This document shows, one piece after another, positions 23,380 through 34,739 of a DNA stretch of 64,000 nucleotides. Each line of letters begins with the position of its first letter. Position 1 is the first letter of the stretch. The notes beneath the pieces were generated by a model. The model was given only the letters and a program-made list of their open reading frames with translations, made no database searches and was not told the origin of the DNA. A program made the translations under genes and the position numbers. Source of the stretch: Deroplatys truncata (taxonomy: Eukaryota; Arthropoda; Insecta; Mantodea; Mantidae); the NCBI GenBank assembly GCA_030765065.1, contig CM060975.1, positions 170,100,993-170,164,992 of the forward strand. Direction: 5' to 3'.

Positions 23380-24255
23380 TTTACTTTCTCCACCACGTAC
23401 GTAATAGGCAGAGAAAGTATTGCATTCCACGCAAAATTCGACACGAAGATTTCACCGAAAATACATGATTTGAGTACCCCTAAATCCCCCAAAAAAGCCT
23501 TTTTAGAAAAATATCCGTGTGTGTGTGTGTATCTGCGAACAGCAAAACTCAAAAAACGAAAAGTCTTAGTAATCATCATAGTATTTAGGTCAGTACCTTC
23601 CAAACATACGACACGAAGATTTTGAAGAAAATCACCCCATCACAAATTACCCTTTACATGAAACACTTTTTGACATTTTTTATTTTCCGAAATGGCTCTA
23701 GCAATTTTGATTAAAATACCATATATTAAATATATTTATATGACAAATAAAATGTGTATCTTGAATTTTCTGGGAATAGCGTGTGAAGTCCTGTTCATTC
23801 GGAAGGAATTTTGTAGAATCTTGTATAATTTGTAAACGTTAAGAGATGGACGAAAACGATAACAAAAAACAATGTGGATCTCTTTAAAACACGCAATTTA
23901 TTTCAAATAACTTTCTTGTGGCATCAGCCACTTCCGAGATATCTGTTATTAATGCTTCGAATTTTCAATATTTAAACATTCTTTTAAAGTCCTGTCGATT
24001 TTCAGCTGTTTTTCTTGATGTCATTAAGAGTATGGTATTTTAAGGCCAGCATATAGTGTCCAGTTCTAAAATATTTCACTATCGTTATACTCTTTGTATC
24101 TCTAAGAAAATGTATAATACAGTTATGTTTGGAAAGGTTTATCTTGATTAAAATGCAGTAGATGGAAAAATAAACGTTCGTAAGAATAATTTATATACCC
24201 ATTAATAAGCGGATAGGGGTAGAGAATCTCATGGGAATGTAACACAACATTTTTG
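23380..24255 (+). repeat. R900 repeat copy, full length
   Basis: Starts TTTACTTTCTCCACCACGTA with the mirror GGCAGAGAAAGTATTGCATT, giving the terminal palindrome of the family; contains CGTGTGTGTGTGTGTA, ACTCAAAAAACGAAAAGTC and the right-half blocks CCACTTCCGAGATATC and GTATGGTATTTTAAGGCCAG; ends GTAGAGAATCTCATGGGAAT. Confidence 0.88.
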
Positions 24256-26394
24256 TAACCTTGTATAATTTTAAATACTCATGTCAAGGCTTTCCTGATG
24301 TAGGATCTAAAGCTGCAGGAATATTCCTTCTGGATGACGTTATCTTGCTCTCCCCTTTAAAATAAAGTAAACATCCATTTCCTCCTACTGACAGAAGGGC
24401 CATGAGAAACTGATGTGCCTACGTGCAACAAAGACAGCCCCATGCTACAGTTATTTCTGATCCTCAGGGTGTTTTATCAACCACGGTGGCCGCATCTCTC
24501 TTCACCGTTTACTACATAATGGAGAAACCTTCCCTACGTGTTTATTTCTTTCTAAGGGGTATGTTATTCATATTTTTAAATTTAGAGTTACTGTACACCC
24601 GTAAAACTCTTAATATTACATTTAAGGAAAAATAAGAGAATCGCAGTATTCCTTAGCTGGAGGGTGAAATTGAGTCATATCTTAAATACACGCGAATCGA
24701 ACAAATGAGGAGACTATGAAATAGTGTATACTTAAATACTTATTTGCAAATGCAATAAGTAGTTCAATCAATAAACTATGCGACACCTGACAGTTCGGGA
24801 GAGTAAAAACTTTAAACACATGAATCTCTTTTACTTTTTCGCACTCTGTGTTCTTTAACGCTGTAAGACTGCGCTTCATTTTTGCATGGACAAATGTCAT
24901 GCTACAATTCAAGTCTTGTTTTTAAATTGGCCCTAGCTTCAATTCCTTACCTATCCCAAAAATACAAACTAAAATAAAAATATCATAGCTGTTAGGAGAT
25001 CTTTCTCATTTCCACTTCTGTTTTGCAATAAACAAAGGAGATTGCAGGACAGTCTCACCTCTTTCTGCTTTATCAATGCCCACCTCTTAGTACAAAAATC
25101 CAAGACCTAACTTTTACTTTTGCTGGAAGATTACATTAGAATGGAACTACATACTTCAATAATAATCACGCTTCCTTGTCCGAAGTAATCTCAAAATGTT
25201 GGCGCAATAGATTCTGTTCTGCTTCCGGATGAAAGAGAAAAACTAAAGAACGAGCTAGGCTTGTTCCAAGATAACAACTTTTGCTTGCGTTACACGTTTT
25301 TGGACCCGCATTCATCTAAAGCAGTTGATAAGAAAACCATAAATAAATAGCATATAACTACATTAGAGAAGACACATGATGGTGGATGTAGTTTTTAAAT
25401 ACTTTGATATCTTTGCATACATTCTGGAAAACCGTGTTAGTAAACAGTACCCATTTGTTTAGTGAATTTCAAGAGTGTAGTTCAAGTGACAGAGAACGTA
25501 ATAACTATTGTGTGCCATAGAATTTGATTTCTGAAAGTTGCTCTGATGTTTATTTTACTCGTTTACCCCGTATACTCCTTTTCGTAGATATTATTAGACT
25601 GTCATGGTGTTTTAATGCAATAGCTAACGCGATATTGTCGCATTAACTTTTAAACAGGACATCTATTCTGAACTAGTTTTGTGTATGCCTAGTGTGTTGT
25701 AAACACTTAATTGGTGAACAGATTTACAGCGGTGAACTAATTTTAGGAGGAAAACTTTTTCTGTATAAAATATGTATTATGGTATCTTCTTCTTGATTTA
25801 GTCTGTAACGTATCAGATTTGGGATCTTCTGAGTGCTCCGCTACTACAATTTGTAATGGCTCACAAACAGCTATAATGCACTAAGGCATCATGTTTTTGT
25901 GTTTAAGACTAAGTAAAAAATATATTTGACTCAATATGAAATGCAACGAAATAATTTACTTTAAGCAGAAGGGGGTAAGAAGTATGTGGAAGGGGGGGGC
26001 AGATAAAGAGAACTAATTGTTGTATCGCACATGTCATGATAAAGGTCTACTACATAATCAGACACAACGAAGGATTTAGGAGTGGACAGACGTTGGGTCC
26101 TTTGTGTTCCACGTAGGTCATAGTGGGCTTTTTGTGTTTTCAACGCGACCCCTGGGAAGTAGGGAAGGGTGATCAGATGGGTACACGATGTGCGTTAGCA
26201 AGCAAGGGGTCCCTATGATTCCAACACGATACCATCCTGATGCTGGCTAGTCCTGCCTTAGCCACCCTCAACCTGGGATCTCAAGACACTCCAAGGAAGG
26301 GGTCCCAAATGTTCCGCAAAGCGGAACCTATGTAACCATTCCATAGCGCAAATTCCACCGTCCTGCTGCAATGGGCAATGGATTTTTTTTCGGG
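24256..26394. other. Two kilobases with no recognised gene
   Basis: AT-rich. A G-run (GGGGGGGG) lies near 25993. From about 26160 to 26394 the sequence is GC-richer (GTGATCAGATGGG, GGGGTCCCTATGATTCCAAC) and resembles, in the same order, part of the reverse SINE-A body at 34040-34100, so it may be an old SINE-A fragment. Confidence 0.45.
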
Positions 26395-26597
26395 ATTAAA
26401 AATCCTTAGCATGGCTTCCTTCGGAAGGAGAGTAAAACCGGTCATCCCATGTCATACTTTTTCGTGCGTAAAAGAACCTCAAGCCTGATAAAGAGACATC
26501 TGTGCAAAAATTCCGGTCTTTCAAGCCCAATATAGAATGGGACGCTAAGAACCATAGCAGTTAGAGAGCGTCCAAAAATAAAACTCAATTTCAATTT
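26395..26597 (+). repeat. SINE-B copy, 5' truncated
   Basis: Matches the copy at 22849 from GGATTAAAAATCCTTAGCATG through GCGTCCAAAAATAAAACTCA. The tRNA head is missing or scrambled upstream of 26395. No TSD resolved. Confidence 0.75.
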
Positions 26598-26945
26598 CCT
26601 AACGCAATACACTAACCGCCGTCGCTTGATCCTACAACTTTCAAACAGGGAGGTGAAACAGAGGGAAGGAAATGATGGACAGGAAATTCGTGGTAGAAGT
26701 GGAACCACCTCAGCACTCGCCTACGCTTCCGGGAAACCATGAATTAACACATAGTCAGAGTGACTGTCCATCGGGGAACGAAGCAGTGTCACCTAGGAAT
26801 AAGGCCGCAACATTGAAATATGTTCGAGTACTGTCGTCACAGTCAGGAGTCTATCGCTGTGTGCTGGTAGTGGATTTGGCATACCTTTAATTTGTGTTTT
26901 ATTGGTGTAGAACATAATTAAGTGACAAGGTATAAACTGCAACGC

Positions 26946-27075
26946 AAATGCCGTATGCCCGAGTGTAAAGGGGCCGAAAGTAACGGTGTTTAAGTTTCCA
27001 TTAGACGAAAAGCTAGGAAGGAAGTGGATACAAACTGTTCACCGGGGTAACTTTATTCCCACAGAATACACTGTG
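26946..27075 (+). pseudogene. THAP zinc-finger domain fragment with a possible splice donor
   Basis: Seen: KCRMPECKGAESNGV (C-x4-C), then a one-base frame shift near 26990 and VFKFPLDEKLGRKW with RGNFIPTEYTV. Known: THAP DNA-binding domains have a C2-CH zinc centre, a conserved FPxxxxxxxxW core and end ...TxxSxVCxxHF; an intron commonly lies just before the last CxxH. Here the coding match stops at 27075 exactly where GTAAGC follows, which fits that exon junction. No exon with CxxH was found downstream. It may be an exon of a decayed THAP gene or of a P-element-type transposase, which also starts with THAP. The frameshift argues for a pseudogene. Confidence 0.55.
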
Positions 27076-27080
27076 GTAAG

Positions 27081-27654
27081 CTTTTTATAAAACAATTATA
27101 TATGTACCTAGATACACTATTAACCACTTTTTTTTTGCTTTTATTGATATTGTGTAAAATTGCATATTTTGTAGAATGTTTAATATACCTAACCTGTACG
27201 TGCATACGTAGGTATAGCAGAATGTTAAATTGTTTCTCACGTTATTTATTGAAAAGAGTTTTGCTTTAATAGGTTTGCGAAAAGCATTTTCAACCCCATG
27301 ATATAAAAAAGTGCATTATTATACTACAATAAGACTGGAAAACAACTTTACAGCTCCACTAGATCGTCCACGCCTAAAAAAGGCTAGTTTCATTTAACAT
27401 TGTATGCGTTGCACTAAGCATTCGTTTAAAAAGGACTAATGACTTGGCAGGTGGCTCAAGGCATCACTGCTTAAGCAATAAGCTGGTTATTGTAATGCAT
27501 ACCAAGCAGTTTGTTTATACCTCATAAGTTTTCAATACTGTTATTCAGTGTTGTTTAAGAGCACATTGCCTAGATTTACGGTTACTTCGTATGACAGACA
27601 TTTGTACCCACAATATAATATACTGATGAACTATATGTTATTCTCGTCTCCACT
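27081..27654. other. Spacer, possible intron remnant
   Basis: AT-rich, no frame. If the THAP exon upstream is real, this would be its intron start; no partner exon is visible. Confidence 0.4.
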
Positions 27655-28514
27655 TTTTACCTTCTCCACTGCATACATAGTAGGTAGATAAGGATTGCCT
27701 TCCACACAAAAATTTGATACCGAGAATTCAGCGCAAATACATGTTTTGAAGCCCCTGCATCCACAAAGAACATTTTTAGAAAACTTTCCGTGTGTGTGTG
27801 TGTGTCTGTGAACAGCATAACTCAAAATAAAAGTCGGATAAACACCAAACTTGGTATTTACGTACATCTTCCAATGATACGACAAGAAACTCCCTTTACC
27901 CCAAGCTAATTTTACAAAGAAGATTTTTTGGAAATTTTTATTTTCTAAAATGGCTCTAACTATTTTGATTAAAATACCATATTTAAAGATGTTTACATGA
28001 AAAATAAAATGTACGACTATAATTTGAATTTTCTGGTAATAGGCTTCTGAAGTCCTCTTCATTCGTAAGGAATTTTGTATAATATGATATGCTAAAACTC
28101 TAGCAATAGACGAAAATGTACTACATAAAAATTGTAGATTTCTTTAAAATACACAATTTATATAAACTAACTTTTTGTGCCATAAGCCACTTCTGAGATA
28201 TCCACTATTAATGGTTCGAATTGTTCATTACTTGGTCGTTCTTTTAAAGTGCTATCGAAATTCAATTGTTTCTCGGGATTGCATGGAAGCAGTATGGAAT
28301 TTAAGGCTAGCATATAGCGTCCAGTTCTTAAACAACTATCACTGTTCACTTTGTATCTAGAACCAAATGTGTAATGTAGCTATTTGTACAACGGTTTGTT
28401 TGGATTAAAATGAAGTAGATAGAAAAATAAACTTCAGTAAGATTAGTTTGTACACCCACTAATAAATGATAGAGGATAGAGAAAGTCATGCGAGTGTGTC
28501 ACATAAGATTTTTC
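27655..28514 (+). repeat. R900 repeat copy, full length
   Basis: Starts TTTTTACCTTCTCCACTGCA, has CCGTGTGTGTGTGTGTGTCT, ACTCAAAATAAAAGTCGGAT, ATTTTGATTAAAATACCATA, CCACTTCTGAGATATCC and ends ATAGAGAAAGTCATGCGAGT. Several antisense frames within it are chance products. Confidence 0.88.
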
Positions 28515-30417
28515 TACTTGCATAGCAGTTGCATATATATTTAAATTAATTTAGAATTTTCTCTCTATGCACTACTTTTAATAAATGAAATAAGTCTGAA
28601 CATCACGTCTTTTTGTTATAGTTACGTAATTATTAATGTGTCAAGTTTAAACATTTTTAGTCGTTTAATAGGTAATTTTTTCAAACATTTTGGGTATTCA
28701 AATTCCGGGTCCTGGTAATTACCGAGATATCCATTAGTTTTTACGAAGTAGTAGTTGCTAGCTGTCGTTGAAATTTCGTGCCTCCTCTTAGGAACGTCTT
28801 GCTCATTATGTCTCTAGTTCCAATGCGAGAGACAGATAGTCGAGGGGACTGAATAATAAAAGTTTTTAATAACAAATAATAAACATATAAACGTTGGACT
28901 TGCAGGAAATGAGTATTTTATGGATTTTATTGTTGCACTCACCAATAAGAAACAATCTATTGAAACCTAAATGGTTTGGAATATTGAGCTTTGTATGGAC
29001 TTCTTTAAAGACCCTTACTATCTTCCCTCTCTTCTTTCTACCCTCCCCCATTCGATTACTCATTAACTTGTAAGACATACATTAAGCTTAAGTCATCTGC
29101 CATAAAAATTGATACTATAAAGTATTCCGAGGGGCAAAAAAGTTTGGAAACGCCTTATATAGAACGATATTATTTACGACTTAACCTTTTGGATTTTCCC
29201 TATTATTATTATTATTATTATTATTATTGCAGTTTCAAGTAGACCCTCCATTTAATCCAGTAACAGAATGATAGAAGAATCGAGGTTGAAATCCTTCTTA
29301 TAAACAGCACAGAAAATAGATTTGAGATTTCAATAATGGGATCATCTAATAATTGTTCAGCATTCCATTCATCCTGTCACAGTTGCGCTAAGGACCGCAG
29401 GGGATGGCGGGTTCGAGTCCCACCTCTGGTATGGGTGGTTGTATGTCTGTAGGTAAGAAACGTAAGGAAAAATTGAGAGAGAGAGAAAAAGAAAGACGGC
29501 AGTTACTCTTAGTTTGCATTTCTGCCGCTGCGTGTCGCCAATTCCAACTCCAAGGATACTTCATTATAATGTCAAACATCACTGTCCACTTCTACAATAT
29601 TTGTAAACACATTATGAAATTTTCAGTCACTGAATACTTAATCGAATACAACGGCGTTCACTACTGCAACTACTTTATTTAGCATAGTTGAACTGTTAAA
29701 AGCTCCTACATTTCAAAACGTAACATATTTACTTATAGCTTTACCTTTTACAGGTCTTTACAAAATCGTACATTATTGAACATGATACCGTCTCTCGTAC
29801 CTAATAACATCATGCAAGTAGGAGAATACAAACCGTGTAATTTGTAACGGTCATGGACAATAAAGATGCCATGTCTTACTAACGCGCGATAGCATCTGTG
29901 CACTCACTACCTACAGCTCAGACCACTTGGTGAAGCTTTAAGCCCAGAAGGCTGTGATTAAACGTTCCTGATGTGGAATTAACAGGTGTTCCCGATTTGA
30001 AAGAGGAAATACAGACCGGACAGATGCTGTTTGCTAATGACTAATTCAACGCTGGTCTCCTTGTGTTCGTTTTAAGGGAACCATTGAGGATTATTTGAAC
30101 ATTCACTATTCTCAGTAAACCCTCAAGTTTCTGGGTATAATTGATACATCAGTGTAAACATACCAGTAACTATCTGTCTATGAAGTTTCCTATTCCTACT
30201 TATGATAGTCGGGTCGAAGAAATATTCAGCTGTAGAAAATACTGTGAGGAACACTGCAAAACTTTGAGAAGTTTATTACGTTTTTCTCGAAAGTACTCCT
30301 ATTTTAAGAAACGAAGGCAGGGACTCTATTTTAACAAACACCTGTGATATTTAGAGCACATTAGGATGTGCTACCATAGCAATGAATTATATTAACTGAG
30401 TTGATAATAATTATGCT
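28515..30417. other. Spacer with a microsatellite and a tRNA-like head
   Basis: A (TTA)n tract lies at 29201-29229. Around 29384-29435 GTTGCGCTAAGGACCGCAGG and the B box GCGGGTTCGAGTCCCA resemble the head of a SINE, but no body matching the other families follows. Unsupported frames at 28866-29078 and 29388-29682. Otherwise AT-rich. Confidence 0.45.
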
Positions 30418-31279
30418 TTTCCTTTTCGCTTTCCCGACTACGTATATTAAGCAGGGGAAGTATTGCATTCCACCCAAATATTCGATACCAAGGTTTCACC
30501 GGAAATGTATGTTTTGAGGCGTCCTGAATCCAAATAAAGCATTTTGAATACATGTCCGTGTGTGTGTCTGTATGTATGTCTGTCTATCTGTGAACAGCAT
30601 AACTCAAAAACGAAAAGTCGGGTACCAAGTATGTGACACGAAGATTTTCAAGAAAATCCCCCACCCCAACTACTCTTTATATAGAAAATTTTTCGACAAT
30701 TTTAATTTTCTAAAAATGACTATAACGATTTTGATTAAAACAGCGTACATGAAAGATACTTACACAAGAAATAAAATGTATATCTTGAATTTTCTGGGGA
30801 TAGCCGAGGAAGGTCTTTTCATTCGGAAGGAATTTTGTATTAGGTTGTATAACCTGTAAACATTAAGCAATGGACGAAAACGTAGCACAAAGAATGTAGA
30901 TTTATTTAAAACACACAGTTTATATAAAATAAGTTTTTTAGCGTCATAACCCGTTTCTGAGATATACGGTATTAAAGGTTTGAATGTTCAATACTTGTCA
31001 TTCTCTTAAAGTCTCATCGATTTTCAGTTGTTTCTCGCAATTGCATGGAAATAGTATGGAATTCTAAATCCAGCATCTGGCGTCCAGTTCTTAAACATTT
31101 AACTATCGCTATTCTCTTTGTATTTATAATAAAATATGTAATGTAGCTATTTTCGTAAGGGCCCATTTGGATTAAATGTAGTAGATAGAAAATAAGCTTA
31201 AGTAAAACCAGTTTTTCTACCCCCTAATAAACATAGAGGGTAGAGAAAGTCATGTGAATGTAGCACATCAGATTTTTTT
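30418..31279 (+). repeat. R900 repeat copy, full length
   Basis: Starts CGCTTTCCCGACTACGTATA with the palindrome partner GCAGGGGAAGTATTGCATTC, contains TGTGTGTGTCTGTATGTATG and ACTCAAAAACGAAAAGTCGG, and ends GTAGAGAAAGTCATGTGAAT then GTAGCACATCAGATTTTTTT. It is followed after 31 bp by another copy in the same direction. Confidence 0.9.
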
Positions 31280-31310
31280 GTATTTGAGGAAATTAAACAA
31301 TTTGCACCTC

Positions 31311-32160
31311 GTTTTTTACTAGTAAGTAGGGGAAGTATTGTATTCCACCCAAAAATTCGATACCGAGATTTCACCGGAAATTCATGTTTTGAGACCCCCT
31401 GAATCCAAAAAAAGCATTTTTAGAAACATATCCGTGTGTGTGTCTGTGTGTCTGTCTGTGTATGTGTGTGTCTGTGAACAGCATAACTCAGAAACGAACA
31501 GTCGGATAAACACCAAACTTGGTACTTAGGTTCAGTATCTTCCAGAGATGCGACACGAAGGTTTTCAAGAAAATCCCCCCACCCCAGACTACCCTTTACA
31601 TGGAACATTTTTCGAAAATTTTAATTTTCTCAAAAATGGCTCTAACGATTTTGATTAACATATAATATGTTTAAGATATTCTCATGAGAAATCTCGAATT
31701 TTCTGGGAATGTCTCCAAAAGTATTCTTCATTGTGAACGACTTTTGCATAACTGGTAACCCATAAGAGATAGACAAACTTTTACTACACAAAAAATGTAG
31801 ATCTCGTTAAAATACACTTTATGTCATATACATTTTTTTGTTGAGTGAACCGTTTTCGAGATATTGCTTGTTATTCCCTTAAATTTTCCAATACTTATAC
31901 TTTTTCTCAAATTCGTTAGTCATTTTTTATGTCCTGGACATGCAAAGAGAATGGAATAGCCACATGGCAACCAGCCCTTAAAATATTTGACTATCGCTTA
32001 AAACCTACCATATTCCCCTTGCATCTACAAGAAAATTAGCAATAAGATTGACATCTCGATATCTCGATTAACATGAAGCATATGGAGAATAAGCGGTTGT
32101 AAAAATACTTTGTACAGGAGTAGAAAAAGTCATGTGAGAGTAACACATCAGATTTTTTTT
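31311..32160 (+). repeat. R900 repeat copy, tandem neighbour
   Basis: Starts GTTTTTTACTAGTAAGTAGG, then GGAAGTATTGTATTCCACCC, a TGTC-rich tract and ACTCAGAAACGAACAGTCGG; the right half is of the CATGCAAAGAGAATGGAATA subtype, unlike its left neighbour. Ends GTAGAAAAAGTCATGTGAGA. Two subtypes side by side imply separate insertions rather than tandem duplication. Confidence 0.9.
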
Positions 32161-33544
32161 TAGAGGAAATCGACAATATTTTGGAATGTAAATACATCCT
32201 TAACATATAACTCTCTTTTGTACTTCCCAGACAACCTCACATAGTGTAAGTAAACCTTCAAATGTGTAGGTTTAGTAAGTATAGATTCAACTTTGCAGGT
32301 TTCATAGTCCCTGAGAAAAGGATTTAGAAATATTTCATTTCAAGAATATATCAATCGAAATTTAAGTTATGAAGGGAAATTCTCTAACCCTTCCAGGGAA
32401 ATGTGATATGTACGGATATTCTCCGAATATTAATACGTCATATCTATTTTAATAAGTGAAAATGATTGTTTTCAGGTTATGGTGATAATATTGTGTTCTT
32501 ATTTTCTTTGTCTGATGCGCAGAAAACATCAAATTTGGAAATGTAGCTTCCTATTTAACATAAAAGCAAATTGTCTTAAGATTCCTACCGTCATTAATAT
32601 AGGGTTGATGTACTTAGTAGCAATATTATGGAATCTAAAATTCTATTATCAGTGTTCCATCTTTCGTATTTAAGAGTTATTAATACCATTTTATACGTGC
32701 TTCTAAGCGGCAACCTTGCATAATGTAAGTCGCCTACGTATGCAATTATTATTTTTCGAGTATAGAACGAATGCGATTCATCACAGCACCTTAAGTGCGT
32801 TTCAACCAGTTAGGCTTCGCCTAGGTTTAGCCGAAAAAGAGAATAGCTTCTGTTGATAATAAGGATAAATCGATGAGCAACATAAAACTACTGCTTCAGC
32901 TCTCAACATCTCCCACATCTATGCTGATTAAACCACAGCTGTTTATTGCTTATTTATCATTTCTTTAACAGTAATCTGATGTAAACAAAATTGTGATTAT
33001 GTTGATAACATATATCTTTAATAAAATATTATTGCGCTGAAAACACAACCTGAGCATTAAGATATCTACGTGATAACCGCTGGAGCACATGTTATCATCT
33101 AGGGATTAGAACTATAAAAGAAAAATGCCAAGGAACATATGGTCAAGCTTTCACTAACATTATACAGATACCCATTACTACTTTTACTGCACTAGAATGG
33201 CACGTGAATGCAGTACTTTTGCACACTGCATGAACAGGCTTCCAGCCCACCATTCACACAACGTTCTGAAGCATTAGATATCAGTGAACTGTATAATTAA
33301 GTTGAAAGCCATTTTAATAAAATAAAGTGTATATGTACCCCAGCTTCGCTGTGGTGAGTAGTGATTCATCTTCAGGCGTAGTCTCTGCGAGAACGAGTTA
33401 ATTTACTGCATAAATCTTAGTTTCGAAGAGTAATTGTTCTTATTTCGTTAATTGTTGCCGTCTTATAGTTTATTATAAACCCCAATCGCGATAAAGGATC
33501 GCTATCATATTTCATTCATTCATTATTTGTTTACCCTCCTCTTA
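32161..33544. other. Gene-less spacer
   Basis: AT-rich, one unsupported 64-aa frame at 32479-32673. No element recognised. Confidence 0.5.
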
Positions 33545-33895
33545 TGTAGGACTTACACCCCCCAAAACTTACAAGCGGATGCCTGGGGTCAGAGGCCCGT
33601 CGAGGAGCAGACACTCGTGGATCAGACAGAGCATCCAGGATGTGTGATCAGCCCGATGCCTGGTATGAGATGAAGGAAGTAGATGAAAACGAAATGTTGG
33701 TGAAATGGATGAAAGGAAAGGTGATGATGGAGCAGTTGGTGGAATGAATGGCGGGGAAAACCGGAGAGCCCGGAGAAAACCCGCCCAGACGCCGCTTCGT
33801 CCACCACAAATCCCACATGCAGGTCCCTGGGATCGAACCCGGGGCGCCTCGGTGGGAGGCGAGCGGTCTAACCACGCTATGATAGAGGTTATAAA
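33545..33895 (-). repeat. SINE-C copy (reverse)
   Basis: On the minus strand: head AGCGTGGTTAGACCGCTCGC with B box GGGTTCGATCCCAGG, then a pyrimidine-rich body and the 3' part CATACCAGGCATCGGGCTGA and CAGGCATCCGCTTGTAAGT. The same 3' part occurs at 63143-63466. It abuts a reverse SINE-A copy on its right. The long minus-strand frame crossing both is not a gene. Confidence 0.8.
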
Positions 33896-34470
33896 ATAAA
33901 AGGTAAATGTAAAACTACTGGTGAAGGGAAAAGGCTCCCGAAACTGCGGTAGAGTGCCACACGCAGGCCATCCGGCCCCGTATGCTTCTGTGCCTCTAAC
34001 TGTGACCTCTAGGAGGGAGGAATGAGGGAGAGATCCTAAGGGTGACCAGATGCGGATGACGACAGGAGTCCCTAATCTTTCCAGGTTGAACGCCACCGTC
34101 ACCCGAGTCCATCCATTGGGTGCCGAGACTCCGGGGGTCCTGCCCAAAAGCGCCCAGAGATGGTGGTTATCCAACGAGCGGCCCCTGGACGTCAGGAAGA
34201 AACCTCCATAGAGCGCTATACACCATCCAGGCGCAACACCGTCGCCTGGTCCTACAAACCGGAAACAGATAAGGAAGATGATGGGTACAGGAAACGGGGA
34301 GCACGAGAGTCGTGATAGAAGACGGAAGCAACACAGCATTCGCCTGCCGACACGGAGGAACCACGAAAAATTCATATATCAGAATGGTAGACACCGCGGA
34401 ACGAACCTGCGACCTCCCAAACGCGAATCGCCCACTTTGCCGCGGAGCCACCTCGCTCGGTTGGTTCTTA
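33896..34470 (-). repeat. SINE-A copy (reverse), long-tailed subtype
   Basis: On the minus strand: ACCGAGCGAGGTGGCTCCGC, GGGAGGTCGCAGGTTCG, ATTTTTCGTGGTTCCTCCGT, GGCAGGCGAATGCTGTGTTG, then a GC-rich body (GACCAGGCGACGGTGTTGC). The head agrees with the copies at 15511 and 43836; the body agrees with 61509-62075. It is GC-richer than its surroundings and carries a long open frame discussed among the findings. Confidence 0.8.
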
Positions 34471-34586
34471 AAACTGCAGATCTTTCATTAAGTATTTACA
34501 AACAACCTTTTCTCTCTTCTTGATTTGTTGTTTATATATCTATAGTAGATCAACAAAAATCAATACTTTGTAAAAACATATGTGTA

Positions 34587-34735
34587 GTCTACATGTTGAT
34601 ACTAGGCTTCCTCACTTAATGTATGTTGAACAGATGAGAACGTTTTCGCGGTCAGCAGAAAATGGGATATACTTCGAAAACGCTTCCATCTGTTCAACAT
34701 GCAGAAGTGAGTTAAACTTAGTATCTACATGTCGA
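34587..34735. repeat. Imperfect hairpin, two 62-nt arms and 25-nt loop
   Basis: Left arm ACATGTTGATACTAGGCTTC...GTTGAACAGATGAGAACG; right arm, reverse-complemented, ACATGTAGATACTAAGTTTA...GTTGAACAGATGGAAGCG. Arms are about 80 percent identical by eye. The opposed small frames on both strands here are mirror images caused by the palindrome. It could be a short MITE or give a hairpin RNA; no TSD is clear. Confidence 0.75.
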
Positions 34736-34739
34736 CTCC

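Noticed and set aside
29384-29435. tRNA gene or SINE head
   Set aside because: Only a B-box region is convincing; no acceptor stem pairing or family body found.
30418-32160. LTR pair of a retrotransposon (two similar repeats in direct orientation)
   Set aside because: The two R900 copies are different subtypes, only 31 bp apart, with no TG...CA ends, primer-binding site or internal gag/pol.
33569-34375. 268-codon frame as a host gene (longest uninterrupted conventional candidate outside the LINE)
   Set aside because: It spans the junction of two SINEs and its sequence recurs in another SINE copy; no domain.
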